Source: Deltaproteobacteria bacterium
GTDB taxonomy: Bacteria; Desulfobacterota; Desulfuromonadia; Desulfuromonadales; Geopsychrobacteraceae
Assembly (NCBI GenBank): GCA_024279255.1
Contig: JAJRRT010000045.1
Location: 1 to 32,898 of the forward strand
Reading direction: 5' to 3'
DNA length: 32,898 nucleotides
Below, piece by piece: positions 8,244-16,203 of the stretch. Position numbers and translations under genes: made by a program. Positions within the stretch are counted from its first letter, which is position 1, and each line of letters opens with the position of its first letter. Below the pieces are notes generated by a model. The model had not been told where the DNA came from. It was given only the letters and a program-made list of their open reading frames with translations, and did no database searches.

Positions 8244-9389
8244 ATGGACAAAAAACTAAAATATTTCTCTCTTACTTTAGTGATAGGTGTGGTTGCATTG
8301 CTTACCGCCTGCGGTGGTGGTGGGTCAACCGATGCGACACCCGTTGTTCCCCCGGTAACAACCTACATGGAGTTCGCTTATGTCGGTAACGCGGGAGATA
8401 ACAATGTCTCCCAGTATCTCATCGATTCGACGACCGGGGCTCTAAGCCAGAACACTCCAGCGCAAGTTGATACTCTGGAGACTCAGAACGGGATAGCCGC
8501 GACACCGGATGGAGAGTTTGTTTACATCACCCGTCCCGGTACAACTGATGAGGTTTCACAATATAGTATCAATGATGATGGGACCCTGACCTGGGTTGCA
8601 GACACCGCGACAGGTGATGATCCCTGGGGGGTTGTTGTCGACCCATCAGGTTTGTACGCATATGTTGCTAACTCAACCGCCAATACAATTTCTCAATTTA
8701 CGATTACTTCTGGAACCGGCCTGCTTGTCGCAAACACACCGACAACAGCACCTATCCCAACCGGAGCACCGGTGCAGCCGACAGTTATGGTGATTGATCC
8801 GTCTGGAAGTCATCTCTATGTGGCCTATTTCGTCACTGATGTCCTTGTCCATTATTCAATCCAGACCGGGGGGACACTGCAGTATGAAAGTACTATCACT
8901 TCAAATATTGCGGAACCGATCGCTTCGCCGACATCGATGGCCATCACGCCTGACGGTGCCTATCTCTATCTTGCCAACCAGGCTGCCAGTGGTGTTTCGA
9001 TCTACAGTATTGATGCGAATGGAAATCTGGCTGGGGTTGGTAAACAGAATACTGGTGCCGGTACTGTTCCTGATTCCGAGCCGGCCTCGGTTGTGATCGA
9101 TCCAACGGGGACTTATCTGTATGTCGCTAACAATCTTGAGGAGACTGTAACAACGTTTAGCATTGATACGGGGGGCACCTTGACGCAGATCGGTACAGAG
9201 ACCTCTGCCGTTGGCGCTTTTGCTGCAACCATCAATCCTTCAGGTGGGTATTTGTACGTGACAGATGATTTTAACGATCAGGTTCGTCAATTCAGTATTG
9301 GTACAAATGGTGAATTGACAGCTTTCGGAACCCCTGTCAGTGCGGTCAGCTTGCCCTGGGCCATAACCTCTGTCGGCATCACACGCTAA
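8244..9389 (+). CDS. Seven-bladed beta-propeller lipoprotein (YVTN/lactonase-like fold)
   Basis: Putative lipoprotein of 381 aa. The lipobox LTAC, with the modified Cys at about 23, is followed by a GGGG and Pro/Thr linker typical of exported lipoproteins. Seven repeats of about 45-50 residues carry a core of aromatic-xYVxN, a short gap, then VSQYSIdxxTGxL: FAYVGNAG, FVYITRPG, YAYVANST, HLYVAYFV, YLYLANQA, YLYVANNL, YLYVTDDF. This is the fold of 6-phosphogluconolactonase-like and YVTN surface proteins. Without catalytic residues I can vouch for, I would not call it an enzyme, and a binding or surface role is as likely. GAGG lies 5 bp upstream of the ATG. It stands alone between two hairpins. 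Confidence 0.8.
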   Translation: MDKKLKYFSLTLVIGVVALLTACGGGGSTDATPVVPPVTTYMEFAYVGNAGDNNVSQYLIDSTTGALSQNTPAQVDTLETQNGIAATPDGEFVYITRPGTTDEVSQYSINDDGTLTWVADTATGDDPWGVVVDPSGLYAYVANSTANTISQFTITSGTGLLVANTPTTAPIPTGAPVQPTVMVIDPSGSHLYVAYFVTDVLVHYSIQTGGTLQYESTITSNIAEPIASPTSMAITPDGAYLYLANQAASGVSIYSIDANGNLAGVGKQNTGAGTVPDSEPASVVIDPTGTYLYVANNLEETVTTFSIDTGGTLTQIGTETSAVGAFAATINPSGGYLYVTDDFNDQVRQFSIGTNGELTAFGTPVSAVSLPWAITSVGITR

Positions 9390-9392
9390 TCT

Positions 9393-9441
9393 CAAACAAC
9401 AACGGCCCCGCTGAAATGACAGGTGGGGCCGTTGTTGTTTG
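9393..9441. terminator. Strong intrinsic terminator after the propeller lipoprotein
   Basis: Perfect 17-bp inverted repeat. The left arm at 9393-9409 (CAAACAACAACGGCCCC) pairs with 9425-9441 around a 15-nt loop. The GC core flanked by A/T-rich outer arms gives a T-rich 3' side within the stem. It begins 4 bp after the stop codon and could act in both directions. Confidence 0.8.
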
Positions 9442-9524
9442 ATCCTCCAAAGCAGGCATATTTTTTTATCTGCACTCGCCGGGCAAAACCTTGCTTCTCC
9501 TCTCTTTTTCTAACCCTCAGTTTG

Positions 9525-9533
9525 TGCTATAAC
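9525..9533 (+). promoter_or_regulatory. Extended -10 promoter placed for a leaderless or nearly leaderless mRNA
   Basis: TGC-TATAAC ends 7 bp before the ATG of the ABC-F gene at 9541. With the normal 6-8 bp from -10 to start site, transcription would begin at or just before the start codon. There is no Shine-Dalgarno in the few bases available (CCACGCC), which agrees with a leaderless message. No good -35 is seen. Confidence 0.45.
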
Positions 9534-9540
9534 CCACGCC

Positions 9541-11463
9541 ATGTTGCAACTACGTGGAGTCAATAAATTTTTTGCTGATCGACGCATTTTTGATGCTATC
9601 GACTGGCATGTCCGACCGACTGACCGCATCGGTCTCTGTGGTGAGAATGGTGCTGGCAAGTCGACTCTTCTCAAGCTGCTTGCAGGTAAGGTCGAAGCAG
9701 ACGGGGGCCAGGTCCAGTCAGCGAAGGGGACGACCTTTGGTTATCTTCCGCAGGATGGACTTGAGTATAAGGGCCGAACTCTCTTTGCCGAGGTGCACAG
9801 CGCTCTTGAAGAGTTGCTGGCAATTCAGTCTGAGTTAAGCGCCCTGGAAGTCACCCTGGCCGGAAGCCATGAGCCTGCCGACCTTGATCGCTATGCAGAA
9901 TTGCAGACCCTTTTTGAAGATCGCGGTGGTTATAGTATGGAGGCCGAGGTTGGTAAGGTTCTGGGTGGACTCGGCTTTGCGACCAGCGACTTTGAACGTC
10001 CCTGTGAACAGTTTTCAGGTGGTTGGCAGATGCGGATTGCGCTGGCCAAGTTGTTGCTGCAGCGCCCGACCCTGTTGCTGCTCGATGAGCCGACCAACCA
10101 TCTCGATCTACCAGCTCGTGACTGGCTGGAAGATTATCTGTGTAACTATCCCTATGCCGTGGTTCTGGTCTCTCATGATCGCTTTTTTCTTGATAAGGTG
10201 ATCGGTCGCATCGTTGAAATCTGGAACGGCAAGTTGACCGAATATCCTGGTAACTACAGTAAATATTTGACCACGCGTGATGAGCGGGTCAAGGCACTGC
10301 GAGCGGCCAAGCAGCAGCAGGATGATGAGATCGCAAAGACTGAGGCCTTTATCAGTCGCTTCCGTTATCAGGCGAACAAGGCGGCCTTGGTGCAGAGCCG
10401 GATTAAGCAGCTGAATAAAGTTGAACGGATCAGCTTGCCACCGGCACGAAAGAAAATTGCCTTCAGCTTTCCGGTGCCGCCGAAGGGTGGACGGATCGCT
10501 CTCGAGCTGAAGAAGGCCGGACAGAGCTATGGCGATCTGAAAGTCCTTGAATCCGTTGATTTGATCGTCGAACAGGGTGAGCGGATTGCGTTGGTTGGCC
10601 CGAATGGCGCCGGTAAATCAACTTTGATGCGTCTGATGGCCGGAGTTGAAGTCCCTGCCAGCGGAGAGCGGATTGCGGGGCATAATCTGGCTCAGGCATA
10701 TTTTGCACAGAATCAGGCTGAGGAACTTAGCCCGGGCCGAGATGTTCTCGCTGAGATCTCTGCTGATTCGCCTTATGATATGGTTCCAAAGTTACGCAAT
10801 ATCCTCGGTAGCTTTCTCTTTTCTGGTGACGAAGTTGAAAAAAAGGTCCGGGTTCTCTCTGGTGGGGAGCGCAATCGCTTAGCGCTGGCCAAGTTGTTGT
10901 TACGGCCAGCCAATTTATTGCTCCTCGATGAACCGACAAACCACCTGGATCTGCAGTCAAAACAAGTGTTGCTTGATGCCTTAAAGGGCTACAAGGGAAC
11001 GATCGTTTTTGTGTCACACGATCGTTACTTTGTCGATCAATTAGCCAGTCGGGTGCTCGAAGTTGGTGCCGGTCAGGTTGAATCCTATTTTGGCAATTAT
11101 GAAGATTTTCTGCGCGCCAAGCAGGAGGTCGGTGATGTCAGTCATAGCAGCCAGCGAGTTGAACAAATCATTACGGAGTCGTCAGTCGAGGTGCCTCAGT
11201 CGAAGGATGACCGTCTGCAATCGCATACGGAGCGAAAGCAACAGCAACGGCAGCAGCAAAAACGTGAAAAAGATCTGTCGAAAATAGAATCAGAAATTGA
11301 AAAACAAGAGGCCGAACTGACTGCGATAGAACAGCAGATGGCTGATCCGCAGTTATATCAGGATCAGGAAAAGTGGCGTCTGACCAGCAAGTCTCACCAG
11401 AAAATTAAAGAACGCCTCGAAGAGACCTACGCGCGCTGGGAAAAATTGCAGGAGCCTGTATGA
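9541..11463 (+). CDS. ABC-F family ATPase (ribosome-associated translation factor type)
   Basis: Soluble protein of two fused ABC domains without membrane segments, 640 aa. First domain: Walker A GENGAGKST (34-42), signature FSGGW (158-162), Walker B LLLLDEPTNHLD (178-189), H-loop SHDRFF. Second domain: GPNGAGKST (353-361), LSGGE (439-443), LLLLDEPTNHLD (459-470). The interdomain linker (about 245-300), rich in Arg/Lys/Gln, is the P-site tRNA-interaction region of the family. A Gln/Lys/Glu-rich coiled coil (about 555-636) ends the protein, as in YheS/Uup-type members. Such factors bind the ribosomal E site and relieve stalling. The exact subgroup is unresolved. The gene overlaps the next by 4 bp (ATGA), so the two are translationally coupled. 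Confidence 0.9.
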   Translation: MLQLRGVNKFFADRRIFDAIDWHVRPTDRIGLCGENGAGKSTLLKLLAGKVEADGGQVQSAKGTTFGYLPQDGLEYKGRTLFAEVHSALEELLAIQSELSALEVTLAGSHEPADLDRYAELQTLFEDRGGYSMEAEVGKVLGGLGFATSDFERPCEQFSGGWQMRIALAKLLLQRPTLLLLDEPTNHLDLPARDWLEDYLCNYPYAVVLVSHDRFFLDKVIGRIVEIWNGKLTEYPGNYSKYLTTRDERVKALRAAKQQQDDEIAKTEAFISRFRYQANKAALVQSRIKQLNKVERISLPPARKKIAFSFPVPPKGGRIALELKKAGQSYGDLKVLESVDLIVEQGERIALVGPNGAGKSTLMRLMAGVEVPASGERIAGHNLAQAYFAQNQAEELSPGRDVLAEISADSPYDMVPKLRNILGSFLFSGDEVEKKVRVLSGGERNRLALAKLLLRPANLLLLDEPTNHLDLQSKQVLLDALKGYKGTIVFVSHDRYFVDQLASRVLEVGAGQVESYFGNYEDFLRAKQEVGDVSHSSQRVEQIITESSVEVPQSKDDRLQSHTERKQQQRQQQKREKDLSKIESEIEKQEAELTAIEQQMADPQLYQDQEKWRLTSKSHQKIKERLEETYARWEKLQEPV

Positions 11464-12716
11464 GACAGACCTCGCCCTACGTGATCGTGTTGGCCGCTGC
11501 GGCTAGCCGGGTTGGGCGATCGACTCTGGCGGGTAATCTGGCCGTTTATCTGAAGGGGCTGGCTGAGGATTTACCGGTAGCGGTGATCTCTTTTGATCCC
11601 GGCTATGACCCTGCGCAGACGTTTGCCTTGCCTGATTGTCCGGCGACGAGCCTTGATGATTTATCAGTCGGACTCGGCTTGGAGGCTCAACTGACTCTTG
11701 GTCAGTTTGGTGTCGAATATATGGCGGCAGGTCTTCTTCCCCCCATAACCGCACCGCAACTGCGTCGCTTGTTGCTTGAAAGCAATTTTCCTGGAATTCT
11801 GATTATTGATGCTGGCCAGTTGAATAAAGCCCCGGCAGCATTAGCATTGCAGGCTGCTGATCTGGTTTTTGCGCCGGTCCGCGATGCCGCAGGGCTGGCA
11901 GCTTTGTCTGGAATTCGCCGTGAACTCAGGGCTGGTGGGGGCAACGACCAGATGCTCTGGTTGATACCTTCAATGGTCTCTGATCCACAGGAGCAGGCTC
12001 GTCAGCTTGAGTTCTTGCGATTTGCGGCCCACGAACGAAGTTGCCAGGTCTTGGATGCTGAGTTTGTGGTTGATGAGCGGTTGCCGCTGCTTACACGTGG
12101 TTCAGGAGGGTCGGTGTTGACCCGGATGCCTGACAGTCAGGCACATCGGTTGCTGCACCGTCTAGCACAGTTGGCGTTACAGCAATTTGAAGCCGGTGCT
12201 GATTGTGCTTGTCAGTTGCAGCGTCTGAAGCTTGACGGAACATTGCCTCAGAGATTTCGTCGGGTTGAGTTGGTTTGTCCGTTGTGTAACGAATTGGCCT
12301 GTTTTTCTTCAGCACATTACTGCGAATCATTGCCGCAACGTAGCCGCTGGTTAGTTCATGCTGACTGCGTGACTGAGTTGATGGCAGGCCGCAAGCTTCA
12401 GCCATTCTGGCAGACCGATCAAACCGCCGTTTTGCGCATGGGGGTTGAATCCTCTGGTCTCTTGCCCCAGATCAGACTGTTGTTGGCGGATAACGATGGA
12501 AAGCTTGTTGAGTCAGAACTTTTTCAACCAGCGCCTGACAGCGGGTGGCAAACGCTGGTCCGTCAAGCTACCGGGCTCACACTTGCAGAACAGCTTCCGG
12601 CTCTAATTATTCTCTATCCGGCGCAGGCTGGCCAAGCTGTACTGGGTGAGAGTTGGTATCGTAAATGTGTTAGTCTGCGCAAGATTCTGCGTGACGGACT
12701 TGTTGCAGAATTATAG
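11460..12716 (+). CDS. Degenerate ParA/MinD-like P-loop protein with Cys-rich C-terminal part
   Basis: Unrecognised 418-aa protein. The N-terminal 240 residues follow the ParA/MinD (SIMIBI) plan. The deviant Walker A position reads AASRVGRST (14-22), in which both conserved lysines of KGGxGKS/T are lost (Ala15, Arg20) and the glycines are only partly kept. A switch-like VISFDPGYD follows at 42-50, then a Walker B-like ILIIDAG (113-119, D117) and a helix-rich LQAADLVFAPVRDAAGLAAL. From about 265 a second part contains CPLC (273-276) plus Cys at 281, 288 and 303, a possible metal-binding cluster. Hydrolysis of ATP is doubtful. The start codon overlaps the ABC-F stop, so a functional link with that translation factor is plausible but inferred. 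Confidence 0.6.
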   Translation: MRQTSPYVIVLAAAASRVGRSTLAGNLAVYLKGLAEDLPVAVISFDPGYDPAQTFALPDCPATSLDDLSVGLGLEAQLTLGQFGVEYMAAGLLPPITAPQLRRLLLESNFPGILIIDAGQLNKAPAALALQAADLVFAPVRDAAGLAALSGIRRELRAGGGNDQMLWLIPSMVSDPQEQARQLEFLRFAAHERSCQVLDAEFVVDERLPLLTRGSGGSVLTRMPDSQAHRLLHRLAQLALQQFEAGADCACQLQRLKLDGTLPQRFRRVELVCPLCNELACFSSAHYCESLPQRSRWLVHADCVTELMAGRKLQPFWQTDQTAVLRMGVESSGLLPQIRLLLADNDGKLVESELFQPAPDSGWQTLVRQATGLTLAEQLPALIILYPAQAGQAVLGESWYRKCVSLRKILRDGLVAEL

Positions 12717-12737
12717 AGTCGTCTCGAGAATTATTAT

Positions 12738-12766
12738 TTGACAGTTGGAACTCTATATCTTTTAAT
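12738..12766 (+). promoter_or_regulatory. Sigma-70 promoter of the 12810 gene
   Basis: Consensus -35 TTGACA at 12738-12743, a 17-bp spacer, and -10 TTTAAT at 12761-12766. It lies 22 bp after the ParA-like gene and predicts a leader of about 37 nt with GAGG 5 bp before the ATG. The next gene is therefore at least partly independent of the ABC-F unit. Confidence 0.7.
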
Positions 12767-12809
12767 TTCTAGGTTTAATAGTTTTTGAGTCGTATGAGAT
12801 GAGGATTGC

Positions 12810-13757
12810 ATGATTCTTTTACCCAAGGGAAGTCCAGTTAAAGAGAGGGTCAATCCGGCCCGAGTTAATCTTCCTGAAGCGATGGAGAAGCTCGTAGAGA
12901 GTGGCTTTTCAGGCTACCTGCGTTTTGATTCTCCTATCGGGACTGGAATTATTCTCTTTACCGATGGGCACCTGATCAGTGCTCTGATGCAGGAAGTCGA
13001 TGTTGAGAGGCAAGTGATTGCATACGATGCAATCACCCGAATTTTTGAGATATCAATCCTCGGCAATGCTGTTTTAAATATCTACCGTCTCATTCCTGAG
13101 GTTGCCATGAGCATTCATGCCTTGTTGCATGGAGAATATATTTACCAGGGGCAGGATATTAACCTGGTAGACATAAAGGGGCTGTTAGGACAGATCGTCA
13201 GGGACAGGTTGACTGGTTGCCTGCGGATCTATGCAGAGAATCGTGTGACATTGATATTCTACGAACTAGGGAATGCCCTTGGTTTTTTACATGAAGGCTC
13301 TATTGAGTTAGAAACCACTGCAGAAATCTCAATGTCTGTCGCCTCTCTTCCAGGAGCGAAGCTTGACCTGCTTTCGACTGTGACCGCCGAAGGAACAAAG
13401 ATGGCTGATTTGATGGCGTCAGCCGACCTCGGACCAATGTGGACCAAGGCACGCAACAGGCTGATGGCAGAACGCCAACAACGTGACGCGAATAATGGGG
13501 AATTGAATGACGCCGAGCTTGCGGCCAGGCGTGAGCGGTTTTATGCTTTGATGCGTGGCGTCGCTGAACGCCATATTGGACAATTCGGTGTGACTCAAGT
13601 CGAGAAGGCTTTTAAAAAAATCAGTCCTTTGATGTCAGATAGCGAAATCGATCATTTTTTTACTGACTTTACTCGATTGGCACAAAAGGTCGCAGCTGCT
13701 ACGAAGGTTAAAGAGATGATCGATGAAATGCGGAGAGGCGCCAAGGCGCTGCGTTGA
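12810..13757 (+). CDS. Conserved hypothetical protein, weakly DUF4388/PATAN-like
   Basis: 315-aa soluble protein I cannot name with confidence. Residues about 20-115 (LPEAMEKLVESGFSGYLRFDSPIGTGIILFTDGHLISALM) and about 120-200 (IKGLLGQIVRDRLTGCLRIYAENRVTLIFYELGNALGFLHEG) look like two copies of a module in which a helix is followed by G-x-L-R-F/Y and a strand pair. That pattern is reminiscent of the DUF4388 (PATAN) domains found in signalling proteins. The C-terminal 100 residues are charged and helical and end in DEMRRGAKALR. There is no signal peptide, no membrane segment and no enzymatic motif. The resemblance is by eye only. Confidence 0.55.
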   Translation: MILLPKGSPVKERVNPARVNLPEAMEKLVESGFSGYLRFDSPIGTGIILFTDGHLISALMQEVDVERQVIAYDAITRIFEISILGNAVLNIYRLIPEVAMSIHALLHGEYIYQGQDINLVDIKGLLGQIVRDRLTGCLRIYAENRVTLIFYELGNALGFLHEGSIELETTAEISMSVASLPGAKLDLLSTVTAEGTKMADLMASADLGPMWTKARNRLMAERQQRDANNGELNDAELAARRERFYALMRGVAERHIGQFGVTQVEKAFKKISPLMSDSEIDHFFTDFTRLAQKVAAATKVKEMIDEMRRGAKALR

Positions 13758-13868
13758 TTGGGGGGTTGCTTTAACCTGAATCGGCTGGCTAATTTTCGCC
13801 TCAATTGGTGGCATGGCGCCGCATGGAGGGTTGTTCAGGCTGCATTTTGACTGGAGTTGGCTTTATTC

Positions 13869-13897
13869 TTGACCGAACAGATCGATTCAATTATATA
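13869..13897 (+). promoter_or_regulatory. Promoter of the first liv operon
   Basis: TTGACC at 13869-13874, a 17-bp spacer, and TATATA at 13892-13897. The predicted leader is about 60 nt and ends in TTGGAGGT. I see no attenuator in it. The stretch 13758-13868 before it holds only weak partial repeats. Confidence 0.65.
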
Positions 13898-13962
13898 CTG
13901 TTTCAAGTAATATCAAACATTGTTTTCATATCAACTAAATCTTTAGCTTGGAGGTCTCTTCG

Positions 13963-15078
13963 ATGAAACGTTTCAGTACTCTTCTGACCGTACTTGTGGC
14001 TGTACTTGGTTTGGCAAGCCCATCACTGGCTGCCGATACGATCAAGCTCGGCGTTGCTGGCCCTCACAGTGGCGATTTGGCTCCTTATGGAATACCAGCC
14101 ATGAAAGCCGCTCAACTAGTCGTTAAAAAGGTCAACGCTGCGGGTGGTGTTCTTGGCAAGCAGGTTGAATTGTTGATTCAGGATGATCAGTGCAAGCCTG
14201 AAATCGCGACCAATACTGCAACCAAGCTGGTTACCCAGGGCGTCAACGTCGTTCTCGGTCACATCTGTTCAGGTGCTACCAAGGCTGCGATGGGCATTTA
14301 TAAAGATGCCAAAATCCCGGTCATGTCCCCTTCGGCAACCAACCCAGGTCTGACCCAATCTGGTGACTATCCTAACTTCTTCCGAACTATCGCTTCCGAT
14401 GATATGCAAGCCAAGATTGCAGTCGATTTTGCCATTGAAAAACTCGGAGCAAAAAAGATTGCGGTGATTCATGACAAAGGTGATTACGGTAAAGGTTTTG
14501 CCGAGTTCGCCAAGAAATTTGCTGATGAGTCGGATAAAGTCGAAGTGGTTCTGTTTGAAGGGGTCACTCCCGGTGCAATGGATTACTCTTCGATCATTCA
14601 GAAGGTTCGCAGAGAAAAAGCCGATGTCCTGATCTTTGGCGGTTACCATCCTGAAGCGTCTAAGCTTGTTTCCCAGATGAAGCGCAAGCGTATGAAGACT
14701 GCTTTCTTGTCTGACGACGGGGTAAAAGATCCGACCTTCATCAAGGTGGCTGGCGCCGCTGCCGAAGGTGCTTACATGACTGGTCCTCGCGATCTGTCGT
14801 CAATTCCGCTCAATGCTGCTGCGACTGCCGAATTCAAAGCGGCTTATGGCGAAGATCCAGGCGCATTCTTTCAGGAAGGCTACTCTGCTGCACTGGCACT
14901 GCTGAACGCTATCGAAAAAGCCGGTTCAACTGATTATGCAGCTGTTACCAAGGCACTTCAGTCCCAGTATGTAGATACCCCGGTTGGTCAGATCAAGTTT
15001 GACAACAAAGGCGATGCCGAAGGCGTAGGCTTCTCGGTCTACCAAGTCAAAGATGGAAAATTTATCGAGCAGAAGTAA
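13963..15078 (+). CDS. livK: Branched-chain amino acid ABC transporter, substrate-binding protein (LivJ/LivK type)
   Basis: Periplasmic type I binding protein of 371 aa that captures Leu/Ile/Val-type substrates for the LivHMGF complex encoded downstream. Signal peptide to about residue 23 (ASPSLA|ADTIK). It aligns well with E. coli LivJ by eye: GVAGPHSGDLAPYG, then QDDQCKP and GHICSGAT (the disulphide pair and the ligand Ser/Thr segment), PVMSPSATNP, IAVIHDKGDYGKG, and FGGYHPEASKLV. The true start is ATG 13963, 9 bp after TTGGAGGT. An upstream in-frame TTG at 13948 falls inside that ribosome binding site. A hairpin follows the gene and probably limits read-through into the permease genes. Confidence 0.92.
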   Translation: MKRFSTLLTVLVAVLGLASPSLAADTIKLGVAGPHSGDLAPYGIPAMKAAQLVVKKVNAAGGVLGKQVELLIQDDQCKPEIATNTATKLVTQGVNVVLGHICSGATKAAMGIYKDAKIPVMSPSATNPGLTQSGDYPNFFRTIASDDMQAKIAVDFAIEKLGAKKIAVIHDKGDYGKGFAEFAKKFADESDKVEVVLFEGVTPGAMDYSSIIQKVRREKADVLIFGGYHPEASKLVSQMKRKRMKTAFLSDDGVKDPTFIKVAGAAAEGAYMTGPRDLSSIPLNAAATAEFKAAYGEDPGAFFQEGYSAALALLNAIEKAGSTDYAAVTKALQSQYVDTPVGQIKFDNKGDAEGVGFSVYQVKDGKFIEQK

Positions 15079-15136
15079 ATATTAGCAGGCTGCTCTTTTG
15101 CATGCCGTATCACTCGGCATGATTCTGTTCAGCCCC

Positions 15137-15180
15137 GCTTCAGGGGATCGGCACTGGCTGGTCCCCTGAAGCTTTATTTA
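15137..15180 (+). terminator. Partial terminator between livK and livH (first operon)
   Basis: GCTTCAGGGGA (15137-15147) pairs perfectly with TCCCCTGAAGC (15162-15172), followed by TTTATTTA. A second, 7-bp hairpin (CATGCCG/CGGCATG) lies just upstream at about 15101-15121. No promoter was recognised between this point and livH, so the hairpin probably acts as a leaky terminator or 3' processing barrier that keeps binding-protein mRNA in excess. Confidence 0.7.
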
Positions 15181-15277
15181 AGCTCCAGCATTGTACAGAT
15201 TTTTATGTCAGTTTAAAGTTTGTTTGTGTCGTATATGGCGCACGTTTCCGTTTGCTTTTACATTGGTCTGAATCTCC

Positions 15278-16180
15278 ATGGAATATTTTATTGAACTTTT
15301 TCTCAGTGGTCTGACCCGGGGAAGCATCTATGCTTTGATTGCTTTGGGCTACACTATGGTCTACGGCATTATCCAGTTGATCAATTTTGCCCACGGCGAA
15401 ATTTATATGATCGGTGCTTTCGTTGCTTATATTGTCTGTGGTGTGATGACGATCTACGGCTTTCACGGGGTGTCGGTCCTGATCATCGCCGGGATGCTCG
15501 CAATTATCTATTCCTGTGCTTATGGCTATACGCTGGAGAAAGTCGCTTATCGCCCGTTGCGAGGGGCTCCGCGTCTGTCTCCCTTGATCAGTGCCATCGG
15601 CATGTCGATCTTCCTGCAGAATTATGTACTTCTGGCTCAGACTTCCGATTTTCTCCCCTTTCCAGCCCTGATCCCCGATTTTGAATTCATGGAGCCTGTC
15701 GCCCATATTATCGGTTCGGCGGAGTTGGTGATCCTTATCACGACCTTGGTGACGATGATTCTGCTGACCCTGTTGATCAAGTACACCAAGATCGGCAAGG
15801 CGATGCGTGCGACTCAGCAGGATATGAGCATGGCGCGACTGGTTGGTATTAATGTCGACCAGGTCATCTCGGTGACCTTTATTATTGGTTCGGCTTTAGC
15901 CGCTATCGGTGGAGTGCTGGTGGCTTCCTATATCGGGCAGGTGAACTTTTATATCGGATTTCTCGCCGGGGTTAAGGCCTTTACCGCTGCTGTTCTGGGT
16001 GGCATAGGTTCTGTTCCTGGAGCAGTCATTGGTGGTTTGGTTCTTGGGCTGACCGAAAGCTTTGCCGCCGGTTATATTTCGAGCGATTATGAAGACGTCT
16101 TCGCCTTCGGTCTGCTGGTGCTGATCCTGATTCTGCGACCATCAGGTATTATGGGCCGAACGACCAAACAAAAAGTTTAA
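15278..16180 (+). CDS. livH: Branched-chain amino acid ABC permease LivH
   Basis: Inner-membrane permease subunit, 300 aa and about eight hydrophobic segments. The family signatures are clear: GSIYALIALGYTMVYGIIQLINFAHGEIYMIGAF near the N-terminus, AMRATQQDMSMARLVGIN (the EAA-like loop facing the ATPase) at about 180-200, and KAFTAAVLGGIGSVPGAVIGGLVLGLTE at about 235-265. It pairs with LivM to form the channel. The start has no obvious Shine-Dalgarno (TCTGAATCTCC upstream), but the N-terminus matches LivH proteins exactly where they begin. The gene is separated from livK by about 200 bp that include a hairpin, and is followed after 23 bp by livM. Confidence 0.92.
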   Translation: MEYFIELFLSGLTRGSIYALIALGYTMVYGIIQLINFAHGEIYMIGAFVAYIVCGVMTIYGFHGVSVLIIAGMLAIIYSCAYGYTLEKVAYRPLRGAPRLSPLISAIGMSIFLQNYVLLAQTSDFLPFPALIPDFEFMEPVAHIIGSAELVILITTLVTMILLTLLIKYTKIGKAMRATQQDMSMARLVGINVDQVISVTFIIGSALAAIGGVLVASYIGQVNFYIGFLAGVKAFTAAVLGGIGSVPGAVIGGLVLGLTESFAAGYISSDYEDVFAFGLLVLILILRPSGIMGRTTKQKV

Positions 16181-16203
16181 GCAGCTATCCACAGGCATAA
16201 TCG

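Noticed and set aside
8244..9389. Call as 6-phosphogluconolactonase
   Set aside because: Only the propeller fold is shared; it is a predicted lipoprotein and no catalytic residues could be confirmed.
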